From Sulfitobacter sediminilitoris (GTDB lineage: Bacteria > Pseudomonadota > Alphaproteobacteria > Rhodobacterales > Rhodobacteraceae), in contig NZ_JAABNT010000001.1 in assembly GCF_010667575.1 (NCBI RefSeq), positions 1 through 64,000 on the forward strand: 64,000 bases of DNA, given 5' to 3'. The position numbers and the translations under genes were made by a program. This document shows, one piece after another, positions 1 to 8,698 of the stretch (positions are counted from its first letter, which is position 1; each line of letters begins with the position of its first letter). The notes beneath the pieces were generated by a model. It was not told the origin of the DNA and did no database searches. It saw only the letters and a program-made list of their open reading frames with translations.

Positions 1-127
1 ACATCATGACAGCCAGCCGGATAATTTCAGGGCTACTGTGAAAGTACTTGAAAGGGTCGCGCTTTGTCATGAGCAAAGGCTACGAGACCGCCCTGCCCAG
101 CTCAATCAGAATCCTTCTGACAAGACC
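1..127 (-). mobile_element. Partial IS6-family element, cut by window edge
   Basis: This is the end of a second IS6-type copy. Positions 1-127 align base by base with about 1000-1125 of the complete element, with several substitutions. A transposase start codon lies at 70-68 on the minus strand and the frame begins MTKRDPFKYFHSSPEIIRLA, against MTKPNPFKGFQSSPEIIRLA in the complete copy. The outer terminus, GGTCTTGTCAGAAGGATTC read inward on the minus strand, ends at 127. The rest of the gene lies outside the window. The divergence shows it is not a fresh duplicate of the neighbouring copy. Confidence 0.8.
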
Positions 128-159
128 GACCCACGCAGTGGCTGCCGGTGTCGTATTGC

Positions 160-227
160 ATGTCCTTACCCTCTGGAAAATGAGCCTTCGACCCGGCTGC
201 GGCTCATTTTCCAGAGGGTAAGGACAT
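160..227. repeat. 27-bp perfect inverted repeat with 14-nt loop
   Basis: The arms are 160-186 and 201-227 and match without mismatch (ATGTCCTTACCCTCTGG... and its reverse complement). A 14-base centre (TTCGACCCGGCTGC) separates them. The repeat lies between the two IS6-type termini. It would form a very stable hairpin on either strand, but no T-run follows, so it is not a typical terminator. Paired ends of another, now deleted, insertion sequence are one explanation; I do not recognise the sequence. The stretch from 228 to 310 holds two small hairpins (CCGACT/AGTCGG and CCACG/CGTGG) and no gene. Confidence 0.85.
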
Positions 228-310
228 CCGCTTCTCGATTCACACTGCGAAACCGACTGGAAGTCGGTGGGTTTGCTCCACGGCGTGGATACTAAATAAT
301 CTTGCCGCAA

Positions 311-1125
311 GGTGCTGTCAGACCGTTTCGAACCGGTCTCAGTTTCCCGCAGACAGCCTGAACTTACCCGGAACAAAGCTTCCGCCACTCGGCAAGAGCG
401 GCGCTTCGGTTCAGCTTAAAGTTTTCTCGTGAGTATAGGTGGCGTTCCTGATTGAAATGGTTGTGCACTGAGGAATGAACTGAGGCGAATTTCTGCAAAC
501 TTCGCATGCGCCTGAAGCGGAGCATCGCACGCTCTCTTCGTCGGAACGGCAGGTGCGAATTCTCTGCCCTGTTGTTCAGCCAGCGACCGGTTTCCTGACG
601 ATCCGCCACCCCGATTTCCTTCAGCGCGACCCCATATGAACGCAACTTGTCCGTGACGAATACGTGTGGACGGCCATGCCGCTTCATTAATTTCCTGAGG
701 AATTTCAATGCCGCTTTCTTGTCGCGCTTCTTGGTAACGAAGCTTTCGAGCACCTCGCCTTCGTGATCTACGGCCCGCCACAGGTAGTGGCGTTCGCCAT
801 TGATCTTCACGAACATTTCGTCGAGATGCCATCTCCATCGACTGGATCGCAGTCCCTCAATCCGGCGCTTGCGGATCTCCGAGGCAAACATCGGGCCGAA
901 ACGGCGCCACCAAAACCGAACCGTTTCATGGCTGATTTCGACGCCGCGTTCGTGCAACAGATCCTCAACATTGCGGAGAGACAGCGGGAACCGAATGTAC
1001 AACATCACCGCCAGGCGAATGATTTCCGGGCTGCTTTGAAAGCCCTTGAAAGGGTTAGGTTTGGTCATCTTCAGACGCTACGAGGCCGCCCTGCCCGCCT
1101 CAACCGGAATCTTTCTGACAAGACC
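311..1125 (-). mobile_element. Complete IS6-family insertion sequence
   Basis: The element is about 815 bp with one transposase gene. Its ends are imperfect inverted repeats: GGTGCTGTCAGACCGTTTC at 311 and, read inward from 1125, GGTCTTGTCAGAAAGATTC. The length and single-gene layout fit IS6 (IS26/IS6100 group). The flanking octamers TGCCGCAA (303-310) and TATTGGAT (1126-1133) do not match, so there is no 8-bp target duplication. IS6 elements move by cointegrate formation, and recombination between copies often leaves such unmatched flanks; the neighbouring partial copy supports this. Confidence 0.85.
364..1068 (-). CDS. IS6-family DDE transposase
   Basis: This 234-residue enzyme would catalyse replicative transposition of the surrounding element. 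An N-terminal helix-turn-helix region (about 20-60) is followed by an RNase H-like DDE domain. The likely catalytic residues are D83 (in HLDEMF), D140 (in FVTDKLRSY) and E169 (in NNRAENSH). The NNRAEN context of the glutamate is characteristic of IS6. The length is normal for the family and the frame is intact, so the element could still be active. The MTKPNPF start has a matching start in the partial copy at the left edge. Confidence 0.92.
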   Translation of the reverse strand: MTKPNPFKGFQSSPEIIRLAVMLYIRFPLSLRNVEDLLHERGVEISHETVRFWWRRFGPMFASEIRKRRIEGLRSSRWRWHLDEMFVKINGERHYLWRAVDHEGEVLESFVTKKRDKKAALKFLRKLMKRHGRPHVFVTDKLRSYGVALKEIGVADRQETGRWLNNRAENSHLPFRRRERAMLRFRRMRSLQKFASVHSSVHNHFNQERHLYSRENFKLNRSAALAEWRKLCSG

Positions 1126-1139
1126 TATTGGATAGTTTA

Positions 1140-1313
1140 ATCCCTGTTATCAGCGAGCGGCTTCCCTGTTACCTGCGACTTAATTCCCTGTTAAATCAGA
1201 ACAGGGAAATCAAGCCTAACCTATTGCAAATAGGTATAAATACAGGGCCACATCGGCTCAAAACACTGCCAAAAATCACTATTTCCCTGTAAATTCCCTG
1301 TTTCCAGGGAAAA
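1140..1313. repeat. TTCCCTGTT iterons next to tRNA-Ser
   Basis: Direct copies of TTCCCTGTT or one-base variants occur at about 1140, 1162, 1184, 1283 and 1294. Inverted copies (AACAGGGAA or CCAGGGAAA) occur near 1200 and 1304. The array lies between the IS end and the 3' end of tRNA-Ser. No gene is visible from 1126 to 1479. Clustered short direct and inverted repeats beside the 3' end of a tRNA are typical of recombinase arm sites left by a tRNA-integrated element. That role is inferred: no integrase gene is in the window. Confidence 0.7.
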
Positions 1314-1479
1314 CACGCAAAAACCGAACCCCGCGCATCACCCCTCATAGACACCTGGCAGAAATGGCGTTGATGCTGGCCACGGCACCCGTCTCTGGCC
1401 AGCGAACGCACCGCTAACCCGCGGAATCACGGCAGAAATTACAACTAAATGGGGGAAGCCTCACAGAGGCAGGGGTCGG

Positions 1480-1569
1480 TGGCGGAGCGACAGGGATTCG
1501 AACCCTGGAGACGGTCTCCCGCCTACACACTTTCCAGGCGTGCGCCTTCGACCACTCGGCCACCGCTCC
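1480..1569 (-). tRNA. tRNA-Ser (anticodon GGA)
   Basis: A 90-nt serine tRNA with the long variable arm typical of class II tRNAs. The acceptor stem pairs GGAGCGG (1569-1563) with CGCTCC near the 3' end, and CCA is encoded at 1482-1480. The T-loop is GGTTCGAATCC and the anticodon loop is CTGGAAA, so it reads UCC. Its 3' end faces the iterons and IS elements, a common arrangement where mobile elements integrate at tRNA 3' ends. A short GCCTC/GAGGC hairpin at 1458-1470 lies just beyond the 3' end. Confidence 0.96.
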
Positions 1570-1683
1570 GTTGTGGCGGGGTGTAGCGTGGGGTGTGTGC
1601 AAGTTGCAAGAGGGAAATCGTCTGTTTTCCAAGCAATCTACGCATGTGACAAGCGGGCTGCCGCAGGACGCCGAAACCCATCC

Positions 1684-2403
1684 CTAGTTGTCGAGGTGAA
1701 CGTAGACGCGGCGGTTCAGCCGACCCTTTTTCTCGATCTTGCCAAGCCGCAACGCACCGATCTCACCAGTGCGCGCCACATGCGTGCCGCCGCAAGGCTG
1801 CAGGTCAATCCAGTCCCCTTCCTCACCGATCCGGACAAGACGAATATCACCCGCGCCCTTCGGGGGCTGTACCGCCATTGTCTTGACCAGATGAGGATTT
1901 GCCTCCAGTTCAGGCCCGGTGATCCAATCTTCGCTGACCCGCGCATCGCTGGTTACCAGCTCGTTGAGCGCTGCTTCGATCTCATCACGGTTCTGCGGTG
2001 CGTCTGGCATGTCGAAATCGAGCCGCCCGTGCGTGGCTGAAATCTGGCCGCCGGTCACACCAAAGGGGATCACCACGGACAACAGATGTAATGCCGTGTG
2101 CACGCGCATGTGCTTGTGCCTGCGATCCCAGTCCAGCTTTTGGGTCACTCTGGCCCCCACCGGCGGAAGACTGGCAGCTTCTGCCGGGACCAGCGCAATC
2201 GCGTCGCCCTGGGCTTTGACCGATGTCGCGATGGGCAAGTGATTGCCGTCCCAGATTATCCAGCCTGAGTCGCCCGGCTGACCGCCGCCAGTTGGATAGA
2301 ACAGACTGTGATCCAGAATGATGCCGCCCTCTGGCGTCAGGCCATCCACGACCGCGGGGGCCTCGCGCCGATAAGCGTCATCCCGAAAAAGCAAACCGGT
2401 CAT
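1684..2403 (-). CDS. Alanyl-tRNA editing protein (AlaX type)
   Basis: This free-standing homologue of the AlaRS editing domain hydrolyses Ser-tRNA(Ala), and possibly Gly-tRNA(Ala), in trans. At 239 residues it matches the medium AlaX form. Zinc and active-site residues are H102 and H106 (HTALH) and C204/H208 (CGGTH). The N-terminal part carries the GGGQPGD element of the family. The start overlaps the stop of the upstream channel gene as ATGA (2403-2400), so it is translationally coupled to the trgAB-cysK-mscS run. Confidence 0.9.
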   Translation of the reverse strand: MTGLLFRDDAYRREAPAVVDGLTPEGGIILDHSLFYPTGGGQPGDSGWIIWDGNHLPIATSVKAQGDAIALVPAEAASLPPVGARVTQKLDWDRRHKHMRVHTALHLLSVVIPFGVTGGQISATHGRLDFDMPDAPQNRDEIEAALNELVTSDARVSEDWITGPELEANPHLVKTMAVQPPKGAGDIRLVRIGEEGDWIDLQPCGGTHVARTGEIGALRLGKIEKKGRLNRRVYVHLDN

Positions 2404-4766
2404 GTCTTTGGCTCCTCAGCCGTCTCTGTCTCGGACTCACCCGATGGTGACGTCGCTTGCAGTGTTTCTGGATTGCGCAGCCAGATGTCACGCTGCGCGA
2501 AGGGAATTTCGATCCCCTCTTCCGCAAAGCGCGCCGCGATCGCATGGTTGATGTCACTCTTGACGGCCATCATCCAGTTCACATCGCGCAGGAAACACCG
2601 GATTTCAAACTCAAGCGCATCGGCACCGAAATTGACGAACAACACGTTGGGTGGGGGTGAGGCCAACACCATTGGTTGCGCTTCGGCGATTTCCCGCAAG
2701 ATAGAGTCGATCCGTTTGGTATCGGTCCCGTAGGCCACCCCGACAGGAACAATCACACGGCCGATGGTATTGCCGCGGGTATAGTTCGTGACTGTACCGC
2801 TCACCAGATCGGCGTTCGGGACGATGACATCTGTCCGGTCGAACGTCTCAATCCGGGTCGAACGGACAGAGATGTCGCGCACATATCCCATCTGGCCACC
2901 GACCTCGATCCAGTCGCCTTCCGAAATCGGACGTTCAATCAAAAGGATGATGCCAGAAACAAAGTTGCTGACGATGTTTTGCAAGCCAAAGCCAATACCG
3001 ACGGACAGCGCACCCGCAACGATCGCAAGTGAGCTGAGGTCGATGCCGGCGCCCGTGATGGCGGCAAGTCCTGCCAAAAAGATACCGATGTATCCAAGGC
3101 CAGACACAATCGCGTTCTGCCCGCCCACATCTATCCGGGTCTTGGGCAGGACGTTGGTCCGCAACGCCGATTGAAGCAACCGTGTCAGAGCGTAGCCAAT
3201 AGAGAAAATGACTGCGAAAGCGATGAAATCTGAAGGCGAAATCCGGGTATCTCCGATGGAAAACCCGCGTCCGACCGCAGCCCACAATTCTGTCAGATCC
3301 GTCAGCCGGGCGCCCCAGATCAGTGCCAGCGCAGGCGCAACCATGAGCAACAGGCTCATACCAATCAAGACCGGCATCAGGGCTTCACGCGCCTCAACTC
3401 CCTTGCCCGTGATGGCGCCATAGATATCCGCGCTGAACCTTTGGAGGGCCATTACCAAGCCAAGGATAACAAGGGTCATAAAAAAGGGCGGCAACAGGGC
3501 CTCGGCCGCGTTGAAATATCCCGCCGCGAGCAGCAATGGCGATATCGTGGAGACCAAGATACCGGCTGTTCCAAAACTGCGAATGACCCGTCTGAATGTC
3601 GTTGCGCGCACTTCACCCAATGACGCATCCTCAAGTGATGTATCGTCAAAACTACGCAGGATCATGCTGATCCGGACAAGAGCGATGCTAGAGACAAGGA
3701 AGAACGGGAAGACAAGCACTGGCTTGGACGCATCCTCAGGATATCCGCCCTCAAGGACCAGGCTCATCAACTCCGCCATAACGATCATGATGGTGATCAG
3801 GCTGACGTAGAACCGCACCTCGGACCTTTTGGACGGCGGCAAAAGGACCAGAGCCTCATCATCATCACGGGAGAAGACACGCTCTGACACCCAGCGCACA
3901 CCCAGCATGATCCCACCCAAAATGGCGAGGGTCAGGATCGCTTCACTGCCTTTCGGACCGAAAAGATTGGTGTTGATTGCCGCAAGCGCCAGCAGGACAA
4001 GACCTGCAAAGGGCAGAATGATCCGCAAGAGAGAGACCAGAAAACGCCAAATGCCGAAGCCACGTGCGCCCATTGTCTGCAATCGCTGCACGATCCGTCG
4101 GGACCACCGTCGCCCCCGCAGGATCAGAACCAGACCAAGGGCTGCCAGCACAGAAACAAGCGGGATCGTTTGACGCAGCTCAGGCCAGCTATGGGCGTCT
4201 GCGTTCTCTGGCCTCTCCGACCACACCAGCTCGGCACCGGTCACCAGATCGTCAATGGCAGCTGGCCAGTTTGCCGGGTTCAGAGGCGTTGGCGACACGC
4301 TCACAAGTTCGTTCGCCTGCCTTTCGCGCAGGATCTGGTCGATCTGCCGGATAAGCGCATCAGCGCGGACGAATTCTGCCTCTGCCCTTTGGACCGGGAC
4401 CAGCAAAGCATTTAGCTGCTGCGTAAGTTCTTCGCGCTTGCTGGTAACTTCCGGATCCTCTGGCGCGACACCATCGCCTTCGGGTGCGGTTCCAAGTGCG
4501 GCAATCTGTTCGCGCAGCGTGTTGATGCGTGCGCTGTTGAGGTCACGCGCGGCGTCAAAGTCGGCACGGTAGTCAGCGATAGAAGCACGCAGCGATTCAA
4601 AAACCTGATCACTGCCCTGCTCAAGATCGACTGCAGTCTCAGCACGGTTCGCGAGCGTACCCCAGCGCTCAAGCTCTTCGGCAAGTTCGCCCTGCGCGGA
4701 CGCGGCCGATACGGCCAGCCACATAAACGCGATAAATGCCGTCGCTATCTGCGCCAAGCGGATCAT
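2400..4766 (-). CDS. MscS-family mechanosensitive channel with DUF3772-like N-terminus
   Basis: A 788-residue inner-membrane channel predicted to open under membrane tension and release solutes. A signal peptide (about 1-24) precedes a coiled periplasmic region to about residue 180, which resembles DUF3772. Several transmembrane helices follow. The MscS core near residues 560-740 contains the glycine/alanine-rich pore helix (VGIGFGLQNIVSNFVSG) and the beta domain beginning with ERPISEGDWIEVGG. The C-terminus is hydrophilic. The gene overlaps cysK by one base (TGATG) and alaX by four. Long MscS forms of this kind are common in Rhodobacterales, but the gating stimulus cannot be read from the sequence. 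Confidence 0.88.
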   Translation of the reverse strand: MIRLAQIATAFIAFMWLAVSAASAQGELAEELERWGTLANRAETAVDLEQGSDQVFESLRASIADYRADFDAARDLNSARINTLREQIAALGTAPEGDGVAPEDPEVTSKREELTQQLNALLVPVQRAEAEFVRADALIRQIDQILRERQANELVSVSPTPLNPANWPAAIDDLVTGAELVWSERPENADAHSWPELRQTIPLVSVLAALGLVLILRGRRWSRRIVQRLQTMGARGFGIWRFLVSLLRIILPFAGLVLLALAAINTNLFGPKGSEAILTLAILGGIMLGVRWVSERVFSRDDDEALVLLPPSKRSEVRFYVSLITIMIVMAELMSLVLEGGYPEDASKPVLVFPFFLVSSIALVRISMILRSFDDTSLEDASLGEVRATTFRRVIRSFGTAGILVSTISPLLLAAGYFNAAEALLPPFFMTLVILGLVMALQRFSADIYGAITGKGVEAREALMPVLIGMSLLLMVAPALALIWGARLTDLTELWAAVGRGFSIGDTRISPSDFIAFAVIFSIGYALTRLLQSALRTNVLPKTRIDVGGQNAIVSGLGYIGIFLAGLAAITGAGIDLSSLAIVAGALSVGIGFGLQNIVSNFVSGIILLIERPISEGDWIEVGGQMGYVRDISVRSTRIETFDRTDVIVPNADLVSGTVTNYTRGNTIGRVIVPVGVAYGTDTKRIDSILREIAEAQPMVLASPPPNVLFVNFGADALEFEIRCFLRDVNWMMAVKSDINHAIAARFAEEGIEIPFAQRDIWLRNPETLQATSPSGESETETAEEPKT

Positions 4767-5800
4767 CAGACGTCTTCAAAGACGCTCGGCAGCTGAGCAG
4801 GCGCCTTGTCGAGCCATCCAGGCACAGGCAGGCCCTTTTCACGCAGAAACTCGGGATTGAACAATTTGGACTGATACCGGGTGCCGAAATCGCACAGGAT
4901 CGTCACGATGGTGTGCCCCGGCCCAAGTTCACGTGCGAGACGCATCGCACCTGCCACGTTCACGCCAGAGGATGCACCAAGGCAAAGGCCCTCGTGTCCA
5001 AGCAGATCGAACACAATGGGCAGCGCTTCGGAATCGTGAATGTTGTAGCTGAAATCGGGCTTCAGCCCTTCAAGGTTCTTGGTGATGCGCACCTGCCCAA
5101 TGCCTTCGGCAATCGACCCGCCTTCAGAGGCCAGCTCTCCAGTGGTGTAGTAGCTGTGCAATGCAGCCCCGTCTGGATCCGCGAGCGCGATTTTGACACC
5201 CCTGGGCTGCAAGACCTGCGCGATGCCGGCCAAAGTACCGCCAGAGCCTACGGCGCAGCAAAACCCGTCCACTTTGCCGCCTGTCTGTTCCCAGATCTCG
5301 GGGCCAGTGGTTTCAACATGCGCTTGCCGGTTTGCAACGTTGTCAAACTGGTTGGCCCAGATCACACCTTCATTCGTGCTGCGCGCAAGTTCATTTGCCA
5401 GACGCTCGGAGTACCGGACGAAGTTATTGGGATTGCGATAGGGCGCGGCAGGCACCTGAACCAGCTCTGCCCCGGCCAGCCGCAACATGTCCTTCTTTTC
5501 CTGGCTTTGTGTCTCAGGGATGACGATCACGGTTTTGAAGCCCATGGACGCCCCTACCAGCGCCAGACCGATACCGGTGTTGCCTGCCGTCCCTTCAACA
5601 ATCGTACCGCCGGGTTTCAACGTGCCTTTGGCAATCGCATCCTTGATGATGAAAAGCGCCGCACGGTCCTTGACCGATTGGCCGGGGTTCATGAACTCGG
5701 CCTTGCCAAAGATGTCACAGCCGGTTGCCTCGGAAGGGCCGCGCAGCTTGATAAGTGGAGTATTGCCAATGGCTTCGGCCAGATCAGTTGCGACGTGCAT
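4766..5800 (-). CDS. cysK: Cysteine synthase (O-acetylserine sulfhydrylase)
   Basis: A PLP enzyme making cysteine from O-acetylserine and sulfide. The PLP lysine is K44 in NPGQSVKDRA. The phosphate- and substrate-binding loops EGTAGNTG and GSGGTLAG are clear. At 344 residues it is slightly longer than E. coli CysK, mainly at the C-terminus. It follows trgB after 25 bases. In Rhodobacter sphaeroides trgAB and cysK are adjacent and both affect tellurite resistance, so a link to thiol supply under oxyanion stress is likely. Confidence 0.92.
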   Translation of the reverse strand: MHVATDLAEAIGNTPLIKLRGPSEATGCDIFGKAEFMNPGQSVKDRAALFIIKDAIAKGTLKPGGTIVEGTAGNTGIGLALVGASMGFKTVIVIPETQSQEKKDMLRLAGAELVQVPAAPYRNPNNFVRYSERLANELARSTNEGVIWANQFDNVANRQAHVETTGPEIWEQTGGKVDGFCCAVGSGGTLAGIAQVLQPRGVKIALADPDGAALHSYYTTGELASEGGSIAEGIGQVRITKNLEGLKPDFSYNIHDSEALPIVFDLLGHEGLCLGASSGVNVAGAMRLARELGPGHTIVTILCDFGTRYQSKLFNPEFLREKGLPVPGWLDKAPAQLPSVFEDV

Positions 5801-5825
5801 ATGCGCCCCCCGGGACTGTGAAATG

Positions 5826-6959
5826 TTATTCTGTCCTTGGTGTATCTTTCACCCATTCGGACCTCAAGCGGTCCCTGTGCCGTGCGAGATAATATGCCGC
5901 CAGCGCCAAGGGGGCATTGGCGACGTCAAAACGATCGACCCGGTCCATCAATTCATCAAAAGACAACAAGTTTGACCGGATATTCTCATGCTCAGTCTCA
6001 AGGCCGCTGGTTCCCGTAATATCGTCAGGAAGGTCCGCAAGCCCAAGATATGTATAGTAAAACTCTGTTGATGTGCCGGGTGACGGATAAATCTCAGCGA
6101 TCTTTTCCAGCGCGCCAATTTCAAGATCTGCTTCCTCAAGCGCTTCGCGCCTGGCGGTCTCTTCCGGTGTCTCTCCGGGGTCGACCCGCCCGGCGATCGG
6201 CTCTAACTGCCAGAACGTCCTGTCGCCCCGGCCTATCGGACCAAGTCTGATCTGTTCAACCAAGAGCACCCGGTCCCGTCCCGGATCATACGGCAGCACC
6301 AATGCAGCGTCTGCGGCGACAAAGACCGCGCGGTCCAACACTTCCGACATGCTGCCGTCATACTTCTCGTGCTGCAACTTATAGTCATCGACCGCAAAGA
6401 AGTAGGAATAGGGTCGATGACGCGCGCGCACGTCGATCTTGCCATCAAACGTATCAGCGCCATGCAAAGACGACCTCGCGCGAATGCGCGAAGACGCACG
6501 CGCCCGGATCACCGGGAACATTTCTGCGACCTCATCGCGGCTGCGCTGGCCAAAGTATCCCATGACCTCTTCAGCCGCGATGACGCTCATTTCACCCCAG
6601 TCACTTTCCCATTTGGCCAGAGACCAGGGGCCATCCGCGGTCCAAAGACCGGCCTGCGGGACATATACCTCTGCAAGCTGTCCGTCATCCAGCGTCACGG
6701 GGCGCAAATCATAGGCAAAGCTGCCCTCGTAGAAATCAAGACGCGCCATGTCCACGTCCGACAGCCCGCCTACCAGAACACCCTCGGCCAAAGCGCCCGC
6801 CTGCTCTGAGATCATTGGAAAGGGTCCTTCCGCGACGGCAGAGACGGCATAGCCCGAAAGCTGCGCAGTTTTGATCTGCAGCTCGTCAGCCGGGCGCCCC
6901 ATAACTACCTCAAGCAAGGGGATATGGCGCAAGGTCCCGTAGAAAAACAGGTTTTTCAT
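5826..6959 (-). CDS. trgB: TrgB: gamma-glutamylcyclotransferase-like plus NUDIX fusion
   Basis: A two-domain protein of about 377 residues. The N-terminus has the AIG2/GGCT fold signature (FFYGTLRH). The C-terminal half is a NUDIX hydrolase with a near-canonical box, G-x5-E-x7-REALEE, in GRVDPGETPEETARREALEE. Rhodobacter TrgB, a tellurite resistance determinant, belongs to this family; the NUDIX part resembles ADP-ribose pyrophosphatases. The start was set at the ATG at 6959, four bases after the trgA stop, because the nine residues upstream overlap trgA and precede the conserved MKNLFFYG. The substrates of both domains are unknown. Confidence 0.85.
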   Translation of the reverse strand: MKNLFFYGTLRHIPLLEVVMGRPADELQIKTAQLSGYAVSAVAEGPFPMISEQAGALAEGVLVGGLSDVDMARLDFYEGSFAYDLRPVTLDDGQLAEVYVPQAGLWTADGPWSLAKWESDWGEMSVIAAEEVMGYFGQRSRDEVAEMFPVIRARASSRIRARSSLHGADTFDGKIDVRARHRPYSYFFAVDDYKLQHEKYDGSMSEVLDRAVFVAADAALVLPYDPGRDRVLLVEQIRLGPIGRGDRTFWQLEPIAGRVDPGETPEETARREALEEADLEIGALEKIAEIYPSPGTSTEFYYTYLGLADLPDDITGTSGLETEHENIRSNLLSFDELMDRVDRFDVANAPLALAAYYLARHRDRLRSEWVKDTPRTE

Positions 6960-6963
6960 GAGG

Positions 6964-7404
6964 CTAACGCCACCGCTTGCTTGCAAACTCCGTCAGCAAT
7001 CCGCTGATCACCGCCGAGATCAGCAAGGCAATGCCGATTTCAACCGTTGCGATGATCACCGCGAACTCTGCCCCGATCTTGAAAATCGCGACAATCGCCT
7101 CGAACGGGCCATCGTAGCGATTGCGCATCGCCAGTCGCATCATTTCGTTGATGGCCTGAACCCCGATGCCCCACAGCATGAGGACAAAAACCCCCGTCAG
7201 CCCGTTGTTGATGGCAGCAGTGGTGCCACGCCCTGCCCGCCGACCCATGACGATCCACCCGACAAGCAATCCCAGAACGATGTTAAGCGGCACGAAATAG
7301 CCGAAATCCGTGCTTTCCGGCATCAGCGGCATGACCATGAACGAAATAATACAAGCGACGATTGCCAGACAAATCGCAGCCATCAATCGTGCAGCGGTGG
7401 GCAT
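6964..7404 (-). CDS. trgA: TrgA-family membrane protein
   Basis: A 146-residue integral membrane protein with four predicted hydrophobic segments (roughly 8-27, 38-55, 68-85 and 108-135). It matches Rhodobacter TrgA in size, topology and position immediately upstream of trgB and cysK. Its biochemical function is not known; genetic work in R. sphaeroides tied trgAB to high-level tellurite resistance. It starts 25 bases after the cfa stop, so it probably belongs to the same transcript. Confidence 0.82.
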   Translation of the reverse strand: MPTAARLMAAICLAIVACIISFMVMPLMPESTDFGYFVPLNIVLGLLVGWIVMGRRAGRGTTAAINNGLTGVFVLMLWGIGVQAINEMMRLAMRNRYDGPFEAIVAIFKIGAEFAVIIATVEIGIALLISAVISGLLTEFASKRWR

Positions 7405-7429
7405 AGCTCTGCTCCCTCAGATCACCCGG

Positions 7430-8641
7430 TCAGCCGGGTCGCCTGATGGTAATCTGCGTCACGTCGCAATTTCCACTGTCAAATGTCGCAGCGCAGGAAG
7501 TGAGGTAAAAATTCCACATCCGCCGAAAGCGTTCGTCAAAACCAAGTGCGGTGATCTGATCCCACTTGTCATTGAACGTCTCGTGCCAACGCCGCAGCGT
7601 TATGTCATAACTTTTGCCAAACTCGATAGACTTGTCTACGACCAGTCCAGCGCGCTCCACCTGTTCACGCAAAACTTTAGGAGACGGGAGCATCCCCCCG
7701 GGGAATATATACTTTTGAATGAAATCAACACCGCGTTTATAGACATCCCAGCGTGCGTGATCCACCGTGATGATCTGCAAGGTTGCCGCACGACCGGGCT
7801 TCAGCCGATCACGGACAGTGTCGAAATATACGGGCCAGTATTTCTCGCCCACAGCCTCGAACATCTCGATACTGGCGATCCCGTCATAGTGACCCCGCTC
7901 ATCGCGGTAGTCTTGAAGTTTAAAATCAACTTGGCCTGAAAGTCCTGCTTTTTCAATGCGCTCTTTGGCATACTTAAACTGCTCTTCAGAAATGGTCAGA
8001 CCGGTAACCTTCAGCCCTCGTTCCTTGGCGGCGTATTCGGCAAAGCCGCCCCAACCGCATCCTATCTCAAGCACATGATCCCCGGGTTCCACGCCCATTT
8101 GATCCACCATGCTCTTGTACTTGGCGGTCTGCGCAGCCTCCAACGACTGCTGCGCGCCCTTTTCGAACAAGGCCGAGGAATAGGTCATCGTATCGTCCAG
8201 CCACAGGCCGTAGAAATCATTCCCCAAATCATAGTGATAGCTGATATTCTTTCGCGCCTGGCTTTTGGAATTCCGCTGCAGCCAGAAACGTAACTGTTCA
8301 AATCGGCGCACCAGTCCCATACCGGGAAAGCCGTCATAGACGGTCTCGTTCTTGTCGTGCACAAGATCCATGAACGCCTGCAAATCCGGCGTGGACCAAT
8401 CGCCGTCCAGATAGGCGTCACAGAACCCCAGATCGCCCTCTCGGATCAAACGGGCGAACAGGTCGTTGCTGTGAATATCGAGTTCAGCCACGTGCCCCGG
8501 CTTTGCGGCCTCCGCCCGAAAAACGCGGCCGTCGGGCAGCTTGAAATCGATGCGCCCGTGCTGCATCTGCTTTGCCGTATCGAACACGCGGGCAAAATAC
8601 CGAGGCAGGTTTTTCTGCCCCTCGGTGCTGGTCAAGATCAT
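7430..8641 (-). CDS. cfa: Cyclopropane-fatty-acyl-phospholipid synthase
   Basis: This enzyme transfers a methylene group from SAM to unsaturated acyl chains of membrane phospholipids. The SAM motif VLEIGCGWGG lies at about 190-199, and the conserved ISYHYDLGNDFY lies upstream at about 133-144. The C-terminal IFPGGMLPS and FVDK-type elements are present. I chose the ATG at 8641 (403 residues), preceded by GGGGAG, over an upstream TTG at 8695. It sits 57 bases after phr. In R. sphaeroides phrA and cfaA are both members of the sigma-E/ChrR singlet-oxygen regulon, and their adjacency here is suggestive. Confidence 0.92.
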   Translation of the reverse strand: MILTSTEGQKNLPRYFARVFDTAKQMQHGRIDFKLPDGRVFRAEAAKPGHVAELDIHSNDLFARLIREGDLGFCDAYLDGDWSTPDLQAFMDLVHDKNETVYDGFPGMGLVRRFEQLRFWLQRNSKSQARKNISYHYDLGNDFYGLWLDDTMTYSSALFEKGAQQSLEAAQTAKYKSMVDQMGVEPGDHVLEIGCGWGGFAEYAAKERGLKVTGLTISEEQFKYAKERIEKAGLSGQVDFKLQDYRDERGHYDGIASIEMFEAVGEKYWPVYFDTVRDRLKPGRAATLQIITVDHARWDVYKRGVDFIQKYIFPGGMLPSPKVLREQVERAGLVVDKSIEFGKSYDITLRRWHETFNDKWDQITALGFDERFRRMWNFYLTSCAATFDSGNCDVTQITIRRPG

Positions 8642-8698
8642 GTCCCACTCCCCGTGGATTTTTGGACAGTTTAGACTGTCTGCCCCGATGTACAATTC

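Noticed and set aside
303-1133. Target-site duplication for the complete IS6 element
   Set aside because: The flanking octamers TGCCGCAA and TATTGGAT do not match, so no duplication is claimed.
4736-5821. A 361-codon plus-strand frame opposite cysK
   Set aside because: Same reason: antisense shadow of a conserved gene, no ribosome site and no recognisable domain.
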